A stretch of 64,000 nt of DNA from an uncultured Ferrovibrio sp. (GCF_937960835.1 NZ_CALGPC010000002.1:1-64000); one strand, 5' to 3'. Counted from the first letter of the stretch, positions 1 through 7,959 are shown. The notes: generated by a model from the letters alone, not told the origin. Numbers and translations: made by a program.

Positions 1-49
1 GCGACCACCGAGATCTACACTCTTTCCCTACACGACGCTCTTCCGATCT
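1..49 (+). other. Illumina adapter remnant (not genomic)
   Basis: These 49 bases match the 3' 49 bases of the Illumina TruSeq universal (P5) adapter, ending exactly at its CTTCCGATCT terminus. Genomic sequence begins at about base 50. This is untrimmed library sequence at a contig end, so anything upstream of nasT, including a possible nasS, is missing. Confidence 0.97.
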
Positions 50-126
50 ATGCCGCAGCTTCGCTATTTCTCACCATAGAATACTCCGTATGCGGCATGC
101 ACTCGGAACGACGGAGTGCAACCGGG

Positions 127-144
127 GCGGTATGCATTTTGCTT
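127..144 (+). promoter_or_regulatory. Possible sigma-54 promoter for nasT
   Basis: A GG (129-130) and a GC (141-142) are 10 bases apart, the sigma-54 spacing. The -12 element TTGCTT is a good match; the -24 element CGGTAT is weak beyond GG. The start point would be near 154, ahead of the nasT ATG at 182. A 7-bp inverted repeat (TGCACTC/GAGTGCA, 98-120) lies just upstream. Low confidence because of the poor -24 box. Confidence 0.3.
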
Positions 145-181
145 CTGAAACAGCGGAGATGCTGCTTTCAGTTCCGGCGGG

Positions 182-778
182 ATGGAGTCAGTGGCGGGGT
201 TGAGTATCTTATTGGTTGACGAAGACCCGGAGCGCGCGGTCATCCTTACCGAAGCTCTGCAGGGACAAGGCTATAAACTGGTAGCACGCCTGGCACCCCG
301 CGACCTCAGCGCCAGGAAAGTGCAGGAAATCGCACCCGACGTGATCATCGTCGACATGGAATCGCCCAGCCGCGATACCATCGAAAGCATGCGGCAGATC
401 AACGCCGACCAGCCGCGCCCGGTGGTCATGTTCGTCGATCAATCCGATGAAGGCATGATCGAACAGGCCATGCAGGCGGGCGTTTCCGCCTACATCATCG
501 ACGGTTTGAACGTGAAGCGCGTGAAGCCGATCCTCGATGTGGCGATCGCGCGTTTCCGCGAATTCCAGGCTCTGCGCGATGAGTTGAAGAAAACAAAAGC
601 GACCCTGGCCGAGCGTAAACTGATCGACCGCGCCAAGGGTTTGCTGATGCGCGAGCGCAACCTGTCGGAAGACGAGGCTTATGCCGCTTTGCGCAAGCTG
701 GCGATGGACCGGCAGCAGAGGCTGGTGGACGTAGCGGAGGCATTGCTGGCCTTTGCCGATGTGCTGAAGAAGAAGTAG
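182..778 (+). CDS. nasT: NasT nitrate-responsive ANTAR antiterminator
   Basis: RNA-binding antiterminator of the nitrate assimilation operon, 198 aa. Residues 8-120 form a receiver-like domain with Asp13, Asp15 and Asp58, but Asp86 replaces the usual Ser/Thr and the conserved Lys is absent (IIDGL near 105-109). This is the known NasT pseudo-receiver arrangement. A helical linker leads to an ANTAR domain at about 135-190 (key stretch ERKLIDRAKGLLMRE). In the NasS-NasT system the nitrate sensor NasS sequesters NasT until nitrate binds; NasT then stabilises a two-hairpin RNA that prevents termination. A matching RNA target lies downstream at 926-1059. No strong ribosome site sits before ATG 182; GTG 191 is an alternative start. 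Confidence 0.93.
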   Translation: MESVAGLSILLVDEDPERAVILTEALQGQGYKLVARLAPRDLSARKVQEIAPDVIIVDMESPSRDTIESMRQINADQPRPVVMFVDQSDEGMIEQAMQAGVSAYIIDGLNVKRVKPILDVAIARFREFQALRDELKKTKATLAERKLIDRAKGLLMRERNLSEDEAYAALRKLAMDRQQRLVDVAEALLAFADVLKKK

Positions 779-780
779 GC

Positions 781-797
781 TGCACAATCCTGGCGCA
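781..797 (+). promoter_or_regulatory. Candidate NtrC binding site
   Basis: The 17 bases TGCACAATCCTGGCGCA match the enteric-type NtrC pattern TGCAC-N5-TGGTGCA with one mismatch. The centre lies about 131 bp upstream of the start point predicted from the sigma-54 promoter at 893-909, a normal enhancer distance. Only one good copy was seen. It overlaps the left arm of a longer inverted repeat (779-786 with 813-820). Confidence 0.5.
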
Positions 798-892
798 GCT
801 TCGCTTATTAAATGTGCAGCACGGCAAGTCATCTTTTGTGGCATGCGCGGCTTAATGCTCGTGAATCCTTGGAAAAGCACACCGTGTTACAT

Positions 893-909
893 TTGGCACA
901 ATTCCTGCT
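893..909 (+). promoter_or_regulatory. Sigma-54 promoter of the nas operon
   Basis: TTGGCAC at 893-899 (-24) and CTGCT at 905-909 (-12) place GG and GC exactly 10 bases apart, close to the RpoN consensus TGGCAC-N5-TTGCT. The start point would be near 920, just before the first ANTAR hairpin, giving a leader of about 180 nt ahead of nrtA. An NtrC-like box upstream fits nitrogen control. Confidence 0.7.
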
Positions 910-925
910 CTGAGTAATCGCGACA

Positions 926-1059
926 GCTCGCTGCAATGACGCAGCGGGTGACCGATCCCAGCAAATGCCTCCCCAGGCCGTGCTGTTCGTCGGTCGCAAT
1001 TGGACAAGGGCGTCCTGCAAGAGGTCTCAGCCGAGACCTTGTTGCTGGGCGCTTTTTTT
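926..1059 (+). promoter_or_regulatory. ANTAR-target leader RNA (NasT antiterminator site)
   Basis: The leader holds two stem-loops with hexanucleotide loops carrying A at position 1 and G at position 4, the known ANTAR recognition rule. P1 has stem CGCTGC/GCAGCG (929-934 and 941-946) and loop AATGAC. P2 has stem GGAC/GTCC (1002-1005 and 1012-1015) and loop AAGGGC. The 50-base gap can fold into its own hairpin (GACCGA 950-955 with TCGGTC 990-995), bringing P1 and P2 together. The 3' arm of P2 is also the 5' arm of the terminator, so P2 and terminator are mutually exclusive. Confidence 0.8.
1010..1059 (+). terminator. Conditional intrinsic terminator before nrtA
   Basis: GCGTCC (1010-1015) pairs with GGGCGC (1047-1052, one G-U). 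Inside, GCAA pairs with TTGC and GGTCTC (1023-1028) with GAGACC (1033-1038) around loop AGCC. Seven T follow (1053-1059). The outer arm overlaps hairpin P2 of the ANTAR target, the expected antiterminator/terminator switch. Confidence 0.85.
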
Positions 1060-1098
1060 ATTGGCCGCAACGACGGCCGAGCAGGGACGGAGAGTGAC

Positions 1099-2409
1099 AT
1101 GGGTGAGAAGAAGACCTTCAAGGTGAGTCGCCGTCAGCTGATCAAGGGCGCAGGCAGTGCCGCTGCCCTGATGGCCGCAGCGCGGCTGCAGTTTCCCTCC
1201 GGCGCATTTGCGCAGGCCGCAGGTCCGGAAGTGAAGGGCACGAAGCTTGGCTATATCGCGCTGACCGATGCGTCGCCGCTGATCATCGCCAAGGAAAAAG
1301 GATTCTTTGCCAAATACGGCCTGCCTGACATGAGCATCGAGAAGCAGGCCTCCTGGGGCGCCACGCGCGACAATATCGAGTTAGGCGAGGCGGGTGGCGG
1401 CATCACCGGCGCGCATATTCTCACCCCCATGCCTTACCTGATTTCGTCCGGCAAAGTCACCAAGGGCAATGTGCCGGTGCCGATGTACATCCTCGCGCGC
1501 CTGAACCTGAATGGTCAGGGTATTTCCGTGGCGCAAGCCTATGCCGGCATGGGCGTGACCAAGGATGCCAAGGCGCTTGGCGCTGCCTTCAAGAAAGCCA
1601 AGGCGGAAGGCAAGGAACTGAAGGCCGCCATGACTTTCCCGGGCGGCACGCACGATCTGTGGATCCGCTACTGGATGTCGGCAGCCGGGATCGATCCCGA
1701 CAGGGACATTGCGACCATCGTCGTGCCGCCGCCGCAGATGGTGGCGAACATGAAGGTCAATGCGATGGAGGCCTTCTGCGTTTGCGAGCCATGGAACCTG
1801 CAGCTCATCCATCAGAAGATCGGCTTCACCGCATTGATGACCGGCGAATTGTGGAACGACCATCCCGAGAAGTCGCTCGCGCTGCGCGCCGACTGGGTCG
1901 ACAAACATCCGAAGGCTGCCAAGGCGATCCTGATGGCCACTCAGGAAGCGCAGCAATGGTGCGACAAAATGGAGAACAAGGATGAGATGTGCACGATCAT
2001 GGGTGGCCGCGACTGGTTCAAGGTCCCGGTCAAGGACATTCTCGATCGTGCCAAGGGCGTCATCGATTACGGTGATGGTGGCCGCAAGGTCACCGTGGGC
2101 GTCGAAAGCCCGCTGATGATGAAGTTCTGGCGCGACTTCGCATCCTATCCCTTCCAAAGCCACGAACTCTGGTTCCTCACCGAGGATATGCGCTGGGGCT
2201 ATCTGCCCACCGATTTCGACGCCAAAGGCCTGATCAAACAGGTCAACCGCGAGGACCTCTGGCGAGAGGCCGCCAAGGGGATCGGCGCCAGCGACGCAGA
2301 GATTCCGAAATCCACCTCGCGCGGCAAGGAAACCTTCTTCGATGGCAAGGTCTTCGATCCGGAGGATCCGATGGCCTACCTGAAGAGCCTTGCCATCGCA
2401 CGCGTGTAA
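1099..2409 (+). CDS. nrtA: Nitrate ABC transporter periplasmic binding protein
   Basis: Substrate-binding protein of the NrtA/CmpA family (also called NasF), 436 aa, presumed to capture nitrate and deliver it to NrtB. The N-terminus has a twin-arginine signal (SRRQLIKG near residues 10-17, then a hydrophobic stretch ending FAQA), so export through Tat is likely. The start was set at ATG 1099 because it follows GGACGGAGAG and gives an intact Tat signal; an in-frame extension to 1000 would run through the terminator. It is the first gene after the NasT-controlled leader. Nitrate rather than bicarbonate is inferred from the operon. Confidence 0.92.
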   Translation: MGEKKTFKVSRRQLIKGAGSAAALMAAARLQFPSGAFAQAAGPEVKGTKLGYIALTDASPLIIAKEKGFFAKYGLPDMSIEKQASWGATRDNIELGEAGGGITGAHILTPMPYLISSGKVTKGNVPVPMYILARLNLNGQGISVAQAYAGMGVTKDAKALGAAFKKAKAEGKELKAAMTFPGGTHDLWIRYWMSAAGIDPDRDIATIVVPPPQMVANMKVNAMEAFCVCEPWNLQLIHQKIGFTALMTGELWNDHPEKSLALRADWVDKHPKAAKAILMATQEAQQWCDKMENKDEMCTIMGGRDWFKVPVKDILDRAKGVIDYGDGGRKVTVGVESPLMMKFWRDFASYPFQSHELWFLTEDMRWGYLPTDFDAKGLIKQVNREDLWREAAKGIGASDAEIPKSTSRGKETFFDGKVFDPEDPMAYLKSLAIARV

Positions 2410-2435
2410 TGCCGGCGCAAGACGGGGAGAATTCC

Positions 2436-3296
2436 ATGGCGATCAAAGCTGATGTCTTGAAGATGGACCTGGGCAGCGAGGGTTTCCTCGCTGCCTTGAT
2501 GCCGCGCGTGTTGGGCGGCTTGCGCTACGTGGCGACCCGAGTGCTGCCACCTGTCATGTTTCTTGCCTTGATTATAGGCGTCTGGGAAATCGCCTGCTCT
2601 GGCCCGGATGCCACCTTGCCGCCGCCTTCGGTGGTCATCGAAGATACGTGGGTTCTGATCAGCGATCCATTCTTTGATAAGGGCAATCTGGACAAGGGCC
2701 TGTTCTGGCATCTGGCATCCAGCCTCAAGCGTGTCGCCATCGGCTTTGCACTTGCCGCCAGTATCGGCATCGCGCTGGGGGTGTTGATCGGTCAATCCAC
2801 GTTGGCCTTCCGCGGCCTGGACCCGATTTTCCAGGTGCTTCGCACTGTGCCGCCGCTGGCCTGGCTGCCGCTCTCGCTCGCCGCGTTCCGCAACGCCGAT
2901 CCATCGGCGATCTTCGTCATTGCGATCACAGCGATCTGGCCGATCATCCTCAACACGGCGGTCGGCATCCGCAACATCCCGCAGGATTATCGCAACGTTG
3001 CCCAGGTGCTGCGGTTGAACGGCTTTGAATATTTCTTCAAGGTGATGTTGCCGGCCACTGTGCCGTTCATGTTCACCGGGTTGAAGATCGGCATTGGCCT
3101 GTCGTGGCTGGCCATTGTCGCGGCCGAGATGCTGATTGGCGGCGTCGGCATCGGCTTTTTCATCTGGGATGCCTGGAACAGCTCGCTGATCAGCGAAATC
3201 ATTCTCGCCCTGATCTATGTCGGCCTCGTCGGCTTCATGCTGGACCGACTGATTGCCTTCATCGGCAATCGTATCGGCGGCTATGCCCAGCAGTAA
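2436..3296 (+). CDS. nrtB: Nitrate ABC transporter permease
   Basis: Inner-membrane permease of the nitrate transporter, 286 aa, NrtB/NasE family. There are about six hydrophobic segments, starting with one in VMFLALIIGVWEIAC, and a conserved EAA-type loop near FKVMLPATVPFMFTGLKIG, where the ATPase docks. ATG 2436 was chosen because GGGGAGA (2424-2430) precedes it at good spacing; ATG 2409, overlapping the nrtA stop, is a weaker in-frame alternative. It should pair with NrtA and the ATPase at 4645. Confidence 0.92.
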   Translation: MAIKADVLKMDLGSEGFLAALMPRVLGGLRYVATRVLPPVMFLALIIGVWEIACSGPDATLPPPSVVIEDTWVLISDPFFDKGNLDKGLFWHLASSLKRVAIGFALAASIGIALGVLIGQSTLAFRGLDPIFQVLRTVPPLAWLPLSLAAFRNADPSAIFVIAITAIWPIILNTAVGIRNIPQDYRNVAQVLRLNGFEYFFKVMLPATVPFMFTGLKIGIGLSWLAIVAAEMLIGGVGIGFFIWDAWNSSLISEIILALIYVGLVGFMLDRLIAFIGNRIGGYAQQ

Positions 3297-3306
3297 GGCG
3301 GCAGCG

Positions 3307-4623
3307 ATGGCACGACGTCCCGCCAAGACCAAAGCTGCACGGGCAGCCACGCTGGCGGCCCCGACAGCCATGCGGATCGGTTTTATCGCCTTAACCGACT
3401 GTGCCCCGCTGATCGTGGCAAAGGAGAAGGGATTCTTCGCGCGCCACGGTCTGGATGTGACGCTGGTGCGGGAGCCTTCTTGGGCAAATATGCGCGACAA
3501 GGTCGCGCTGGGCGCCCTGGATGCGGCGCATATGCTGGCCCCTATGCCGCTGGCTGCAACCTTGGGCGCCGGCGGCTGGAAGAAGCCGCAAATCACATCT
3601 TTTGTCCTTAACCTCAACGGCAATGCCGTCACCATCTCGGCCAAGCTGTGGGACCGTCTGGTCGAGGCAGAGCCGGCCTTGCTGTATGCCAGGCAGGAAA
3701 GCGCCAATGTCCTGCGCCGTGTAATTGCGGCCGACCGCAAGGCCGGCCGGCCGAAGCTCACCTTCGCGACGGTATTCAATTATTCATCACATCAGATCCA
3801 GCTCCGTTATTGGCTGGCTTCAGCTGGCATCGACCCTGATCGTGATGTGAATCTGGTGGTTGTGCCGCCACCGCAGATGACCGACCGGCTGGCAGCAGGC
3901 GAGATCGACGGTTTCTGCGTGGGCGATCCGTGGAATTCGCTCGCCGTGCTGCGCGGCGTCGGGCGCATCCTGATCTCCGGCTACGAAATCTGGAACAACC
4001 GCATTGAAAAGGTGATCGGCGTCAACCGGGATTGGGTGGAGCGGAATCCACTGGTCCATAAGGCGATGCTGATGGGGTTGATCGAGGCTGCCGAATGGCT
4101 CGATCGTCCCGAGAATCGTCTGGAAGGCGTCGAGATCATGGCCAAGCCCGATTATATCGGGCCGGAGGCAGCGGAGGCGATCCGCTTGGGCATGCTGGGT
4201 GTCGTTCGATACGGCCTGGATGTCAGCCCGGAAGCCATGCCGGACTTCTTCGTCTTCAATCGCTACAGCGCGAATTTCCCCTGGCGCAGTCAGGCGGAAT
4301 GGTATCTCACCGAGATGCAGCGCTGGAAGCTGATCGATCCCACAATCGACGTCGCCGCTATAGCCGACTGCGTCTATCGCACCGATCTCTACCGTGAAGC
4401 GGCCGCTGCGCTCGACCGGCCGTTTCCACTGATCGACCGCAAGCCGGAAGGACTGCATGCTGGGCCTTGGACGCTGGCCCAGGCCAGCGCGCCGATTACC
4501 ATGGGGGCGGACCTTTTCTTTGACGGCTCCTACGTCTCTTCGGCGCGGGCGATGTCGACAGCTGCCCGCATGAATGCGGAGCCATCCGCAATCGCAATCC
4601 GCCGCCCCAGTGCCAACCGCTAG
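3307..4623 (+). CDS. NasS-like nitrate-binding protein lacking a signal peptide
   Basis: A second NrtA/CmpA-fold protein, 438 aa from ATG 3307 (ATG 3370 is another possible start). It aligns by eye with the nrtA product: GFIALTDCAPLIVAKEKGFF against GYIALTDASPLIIAKEKGFF, and RYW..AGIDPDRD plus VVPPPQM in both. The N-terminus (MARRPAKTKAARAAT) is basic with no hydrophobic core and no Tat motif, so the protein is probably cytoplasmic. That fits NasS, the soluble nitrate sensor that restrains NasT, or a detached version of the regulatory domain fused to NrtC in cyanobacteria. NasS is usually encoded beside nasT; here the gene lies between the permease and ATPase genes. A conventional nasS upstream of nasT cannot be excluded because the contig ends there. 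Confidence 0.75.
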   Translation: MARRPAKTKAARAATLAAPTAMRIGFIALTDCAPLIVAKEKGFFARHGLDVTLVREPSWANMRDKVALGALDAAHMLAPMPLAATLGAGGWKKPQITSFVLNLNGNAVTISAKLWDRLVEAEPALLYARQESANVLRRVIAADRKAGRPKLTFATVFNYSSHQIQLRYWLASAGIDPDRDVNLVVVPPPQMTDRLAAGEIDGFCVGDPWNSLAVLRGVGRILISGYEIWNNRIEKVIGVNRDWVERNPLVHKAMLMGLIEAAEWLDRPENRLEGVEIMAKPDYIGPEAAEAIRLGMLGVVRYGLDVSPEAMPDFFVFNRYSANFPWRSQAEWYLTEMQRWKLIDPTIDVAAIADCVYRTDLYREAAAALDRPFPLIDRKPEGLHAGPWTLAQASAPITMGADLFFDGSYVSSARAMSTAARMNAEPSAIAIRRPSANR

Positions 4624-4644
4624 GCCAATCGATAGGAGTGCCCC

Positions 4645-5445
4645 ATGAGCGCTTATCTGAGCTTTGAGAATGTCGGCATGATCTTCAAAGGAGCCAATGG
4701 CCCGTTCATCGCTCTGCGGGATATCGAGCTGAAGATCGAACGCGGCGAATTCGTCGCGCTGATTGGCCATTCCGGTTGCGGAAAATCCACCTTGCTCAAC
4801 ATCGTGGCCGGCCTGCTGCGCGCCACAACGGGCGGCGTGCTGCTGCAGGGCAAGGAAGTATCGGAGCCGGGGCCGGACCGGGCCGTGGTGTTCCAGAACC
4901 ACTCGCTTCTGCCTTGGCTCAGCGTCTATGACAACGTCCGCTTGGCAGTCGACAAGGTCCACGGCAGGACAAAGACCTCTGCTGAGCGTGATGAGTGGAC
5001 GCGTCACAATCTGGCGCTGGTCGGCATGGACCACGCGCTGGAGAAACGGCCGCAGGAAATATCGGGAGGCATGAAGCAGCGTGTCGGCATTGCTCGCGCG
5101 CTGGCGATGGAGCCGAAGGTCCTGTTGCTGGATGAGCCATTCGGTGCCCTGGATGCGCTGACCCGGGCCACTCTGCAGGACACGGTGATGGAGTTGCAGG
5201 CCAAGCTGAAGAACACCGTCATCATGATTACCCATGACGTCGACGAAGCCGTGCTGCTGTCGGATCGTGTGGTGATGATGACCAACGGGCCGGCGGCCAC
5301 CATCGGCGAGGTGATGGAGGTAAAGTTGCCGCGGCCGCGCAACCGGCTGCAGCTCGCTTCCGATCCGGAATACAACCGCTGCCGCCAGCAGATCCTGGAA
5401 TTCCTGTATGCGCGGCATCGCGCTCCGGCCGCTCACGCAGCCTAA
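4645..5445 (+). CDS. nrtD: Nitrate ABC transporter ATPase
   Basis: ATP-binding subunit (NrtD/NasD type), 266 aa. It carries Walker A GHSGCGKST, Q-loop VFQNHSLLPW, signature ISGGMKQR, Walker B KVLLLDEPFGALD and switch His in MITHDVDEA. AGGAG (4633-4637) precedes the ATG. There is no fused NrtA-like C-terminal domain of the NrtC kind; the separate gene just upstream may supply that function. Substrate assigned from the operon. Confidence 0.93.
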   Translation: MSAYLSFENVGMIFKGANGPFIALRDIELKIERGEFVALIGHSGCGKSTLLNIVAGLLRATTGGVLLQGKEVSEPGPDRAVVFQNHSLLPWLSVYDNVRLAVDKVHGRTKTSAERDEWTRHNLALVGMDHALEKRPQEISGGMKQRVGIARALAMEPKVLLLDEPFGALDALTRATLQDTVMELQAKLKNTVIMITHDVDEAVLLSDRVVMMTNGPAATIGEVMEVKLPRPRNRLQLASDPEYNRCRQQILEFLYARHRAPAAHAA

Positions 5446-5465
5446 AAAATATTCAGGAGGACGTC

Positions 5466-5507
5466 GTGAAGGGCATGCAATGCAATAGGAGTACGGCTCA
5501 TGGCTGA
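5466..5507 (+). other. Possible 13-codon leader ORF overlapping the nirB start
   Basis: A perfect AGGAGG (5455-5460) sits five bases before GTG 5466. The frame runs 13 codons (VKGMQCNRSTAHG) to TGA at 5505-5507, overlapping the nirB ATG (5500) as ATGGCTGA in another frame. nirB has its own AGGAG further down. This may be a translational coupling ORF, or the AGGAGG may be chance. Confidence 0.3.
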
Positions 5508-7947
5508 AAGGCTGCTGATCGTGGGCAATGGCATGGCGCCGGGCCGGATGTTGGAGCGGTTGCTGGAGATCGCACCCGGCAGATACGACATCACCATCTT
5601 TAATGCCGAGCCGCGGGTAAATTACGACCGCATCATGCTGTCGCCCGTCTTGTCCGGCGAGAAGACCTATGAACAGATCGTTATTCATGGCGATGGCTGG
5701 TACATCAGAAACGGCATCACCCTGCACAAGGGAACGCGCGTCACCGGGATCGATCGTGTCGGCAAAACGATTACCACCGATAACGGCCTGGTGGAGAAGT
5801 ACGACAAGCTGGTGATCGCCACCGGCTCCGTGCCGTTCATCATCCCGGTGCCGGGCAACAATCTGCCCGGCGTGCTGACCTATCGTGATCTCGACGATGT
5901 CGATGCCATGATCCTGGCGGCCAAATCTCGCGACAGGGCGGTTGTCATCGGCGGCGGCCTGCTGGGATTGGAAGCGGCGGCGGGTCTGGCCGAGCAGGGG
6001 ATGAGCGTCACCGTCGTGCATCTGATGCCGACGCTTATGGAGCGTCAGCTCGATGCCAATGCCGGCTATCTCCTGAAGAAGGCCATCGAAAGCCGCGGCA
6101 TCAAGGTGCTGACCGGCGCGAATACCAAAGCCATTACTGGCAACGGCAAGGTGCAGGCGGTCGAGCTGGAGGATGGCACAGTTGTCCCCGCAGATCTGGT
6201 GGTGATGGCAGTAGGCATCAGGCCCAATGCCGCGCTGGGCAAAAAGGCAGGCCTTGCCGTCAATCGTGGCATCATCGTCGACGATCAGTTGCGCACCTCA
6301 GACCCGGACATCTTTGCTGTTGGAGAGTGCGTCGAGCATCGCGGTATGACCTATGGTCTCGTGGCGCCGCTCTATGAGATGGCTGGTGTATTGGCGAAAA
6401 CTCTGGCGGGAGAGCAGGCGGCCTATCACGGGTCCGTTATGGCAACCAAGCTGAAGGTAACTGGCATTGATCTGTTTTCCGCGGGCGATTTTGCCGAAGC
6501 GAAGGATCGGGAAGAAATTGTGCTGCGCGATGCCGGGCGTGGCATCTACAAGCGCCTGGTGCTGAAGGATAGCCGCATCATCGGAACTGTTTTGTATGGC
6601 GATACCGCCGATGGGGCTTGGTTCTTTCAGTTGCTGCGCGAGAGGAAAGATATCTCCGAAATGCGCGATACATTGATCTTCGGCCAGGGCTATGCTGGAG
6701 GGGCCCCTCTGGACCCTACGGCGGCCGTTGCAGCCTTGTCGGATGACGCAGAGATCTGCGGCTGCAACGGCGTGTGCAAAGGCAGGATCGTTGCCGCCAT
6801 TCAGGAGAACGGTCTGAGCAGTCTGGAAGAGGTGCGGGCCGTCACCAAGGCTTCGGCCTCCTGTGGCTCGTGTACCGGACTGGTGGAGAAGCTGATCAGC
6901 TTTACGCTGGGCGACGCCTATGCGCCCTCGACTTCCAAGGCGGCCTGCGGCTGCACCGATCTCAGCCACGACGAAATTCGCCGCCTGATCGTCGCCAAGG
7001 AGCTGAAATCCATTCCAGCAGTGATGCAGGAACTGGAATGGAGGACTTCCTGCGGCTGCAGCAAATGCCGGCCGGCGCTGAACTTCTATCTGCTGGCAAG
7101 CTGGCCGGGGGAATATACCGACGACAACCAGTCGCGTTTCATCAACGAGCGCGCGCATGCGAATATCCAGAAGGATGGCACCTATTCGGTGGTGCCGCGC
7201 ATGTGGGGCGGCATGACCAGCGTCAGGGAGCTGCGCGCCATCGCCGATGTGGCCGAGAAGTACAATATCCCGACCATAAAGATTACCGGCGGCCAGCGGA
7301 TCGACCTGCTGGGGGTGAAGAAGGAAGACCTGCCTGGCGTCTGGGCGGATCTCAATGCCGCCGGCATGGTCTCCGGCCATGCTTACGGTAAGGCCTTGCG
7401 CACGGTGAAGACCTGTGTCGGCACGGAATGGTGCCGGTTTGGCACTCAGGATTCCACCGGACTTGGCATCAAGCTGGAGAAGTTCACCTGGGGGTGCTGG
7501 ACGCCCCATAAGGTGAAGCTGGGCGTTTCTGGCTGCCCGCGCAATTGCGCCGAAGCGACGGTCAAAGATATCGGCATCGTCTGCGTCGATTCCGGCTACG
7601 AGTTCCATATCGGCGGCGCGGCCGGGTTGGAAGTGAAGCAGACCGTCCTGCTCTGCAAGCTGGAGACGGAAGAAGAGGTGCTGGAATATGCCGGCGCGCT
7701 GATGCAGCTCTATCGCGAGCAGGCGCATTACCTTGACCGTATCCATAAATGGCTGAACCGGGTTGGCCTGGAGACGGTGAAGCAGCAGATCGTCGAGGAT
7801 CACGAACGCCGCCGCGCTCTCTTCGCCCGTTTCGTGTTCGCTCAGAAATTCGCCCAGGTCGACCCCTGGGCCGAGCGCGTCAACGGCGCTTTTGCCCATG
7901 AGTTCAAACCCCTGGCAGATCTGTGCATCGCGCAGGCAGCGGAGTGA
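5500..7947 (+). CDS. nirB: Assimilatory nitrite reductase large subunit
   Basis: NAD(P)H-dependent siroheme nitrite reductase, 815 aa, six-electron reduction of nitrite to ammonium in the cytoplasm. In order: FAD-binding start LLIVGNGMAPG, NAD-binding VVIGGGLLGLEAA near residue 150, two BFD-like cysteine clusters (CGCNGVC...CGSC and CGC...CGCSKC, about 420-530) for [2Fe-2S], then the siroheme/4Fe-4S part with TCVGTEWC and SGCPRNC supplying the cluster and siroheme cysteines (about 645-680). Length is normal for NirB. Small subunit NirD follows after 12 bp and cysG supplies siroheme. Confidence 0.96.
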   Translation: MAERLLIVGNGMAPGRMLERLLEIAPGRYDITIFNAEPRVNYDRIMLSPVLSGEKTYEQIVIHGDGWYIRNGITLHKGTRVTGIDRVGKTITTDNGLVEKYDKLVIATGSVPFIIPVPGNNLPGVLTYRDLDDVDAMILAAKSRDRAVVIGGGLLGLEAAAGLAEQGMSVTVVHLMPTLMERQLDANAGYLLKKAIESRGIKVLTGANTKAITGNGKVQAVELEDGTVVPADLVVMAVGIRPNAALGKKAGLAVNRGIIVDDQLRTSDPDIFAVGECVEHRGMTYGLVAPLYEMAGVLAKTLAGEQAAYHGSVMATKLKVTGIDLFSAGDFAEAKDREEIVLRDAGRGIYKRLVLKDSRIIGTVLYGDTADGAWFFQLLRERKDISEMRDTLIFGQGYAGGAPLDPTAAVAALSDDAEICGCNGVCKGRIVAAIQENGLSSLEEVRAVTKASASCGSCTGLVEKLISFTLGDAYAPSTSKAACGCTDLSHDEIRRLIVAKELKSIPAVMQELEWRTSCGCSKCRPALNFYLLASWPGEYTDDNQSRFINERAHANIQKDGTYSVVPRMWGGMTSVRELRAIADVAEKYNIPTIKITGGQRIDLLGVKKEDLPGVWADLNAAGMVSGHAYGKALRTVKTCVGTEWCRFGTQDSTGLGIKLEKFTWGCWTPHKVKLGVSGCPRNCAEATVKDIGIVCVDSGYEFHIGGAAGLEVKQTVLLCKLETEEEVLEYAGALMQLYREQAHYLDRIHKWLNRVGLETVKQQIVEDHERRRALFARFVFAQKFAQVDPWAERVNGAFAHEFKPLADLCIAQAAE

Positions 7948-7959
7948 AAGGGCACGAAG

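Noticed and set aside
98..120. Inverted repeat TGCACTC/GAGTGCA read as an NtrC site or ANTAR hairpin
   Set aside because: Arm spacing does not match the NtrC pattern and the 9-base loop lacks the hexaloop rule; kept only as a note under the nasT promoter.
1000..1098. In-frame N-terminal extension of nrtA from TTG 1000
   Set aside because: Would translate through the terminator and displace the Tat signal from the N-terminus; ATG 1099 has a ribosome site.
3820..6021. Long antisense frame of 733 codons opposite nasS-like, nrtD and nirB
   Set aside because: Spans three well-supported sense genes, has His/Arg/Gln-rich composition without domains, and is explained by GC-rich codon bias.
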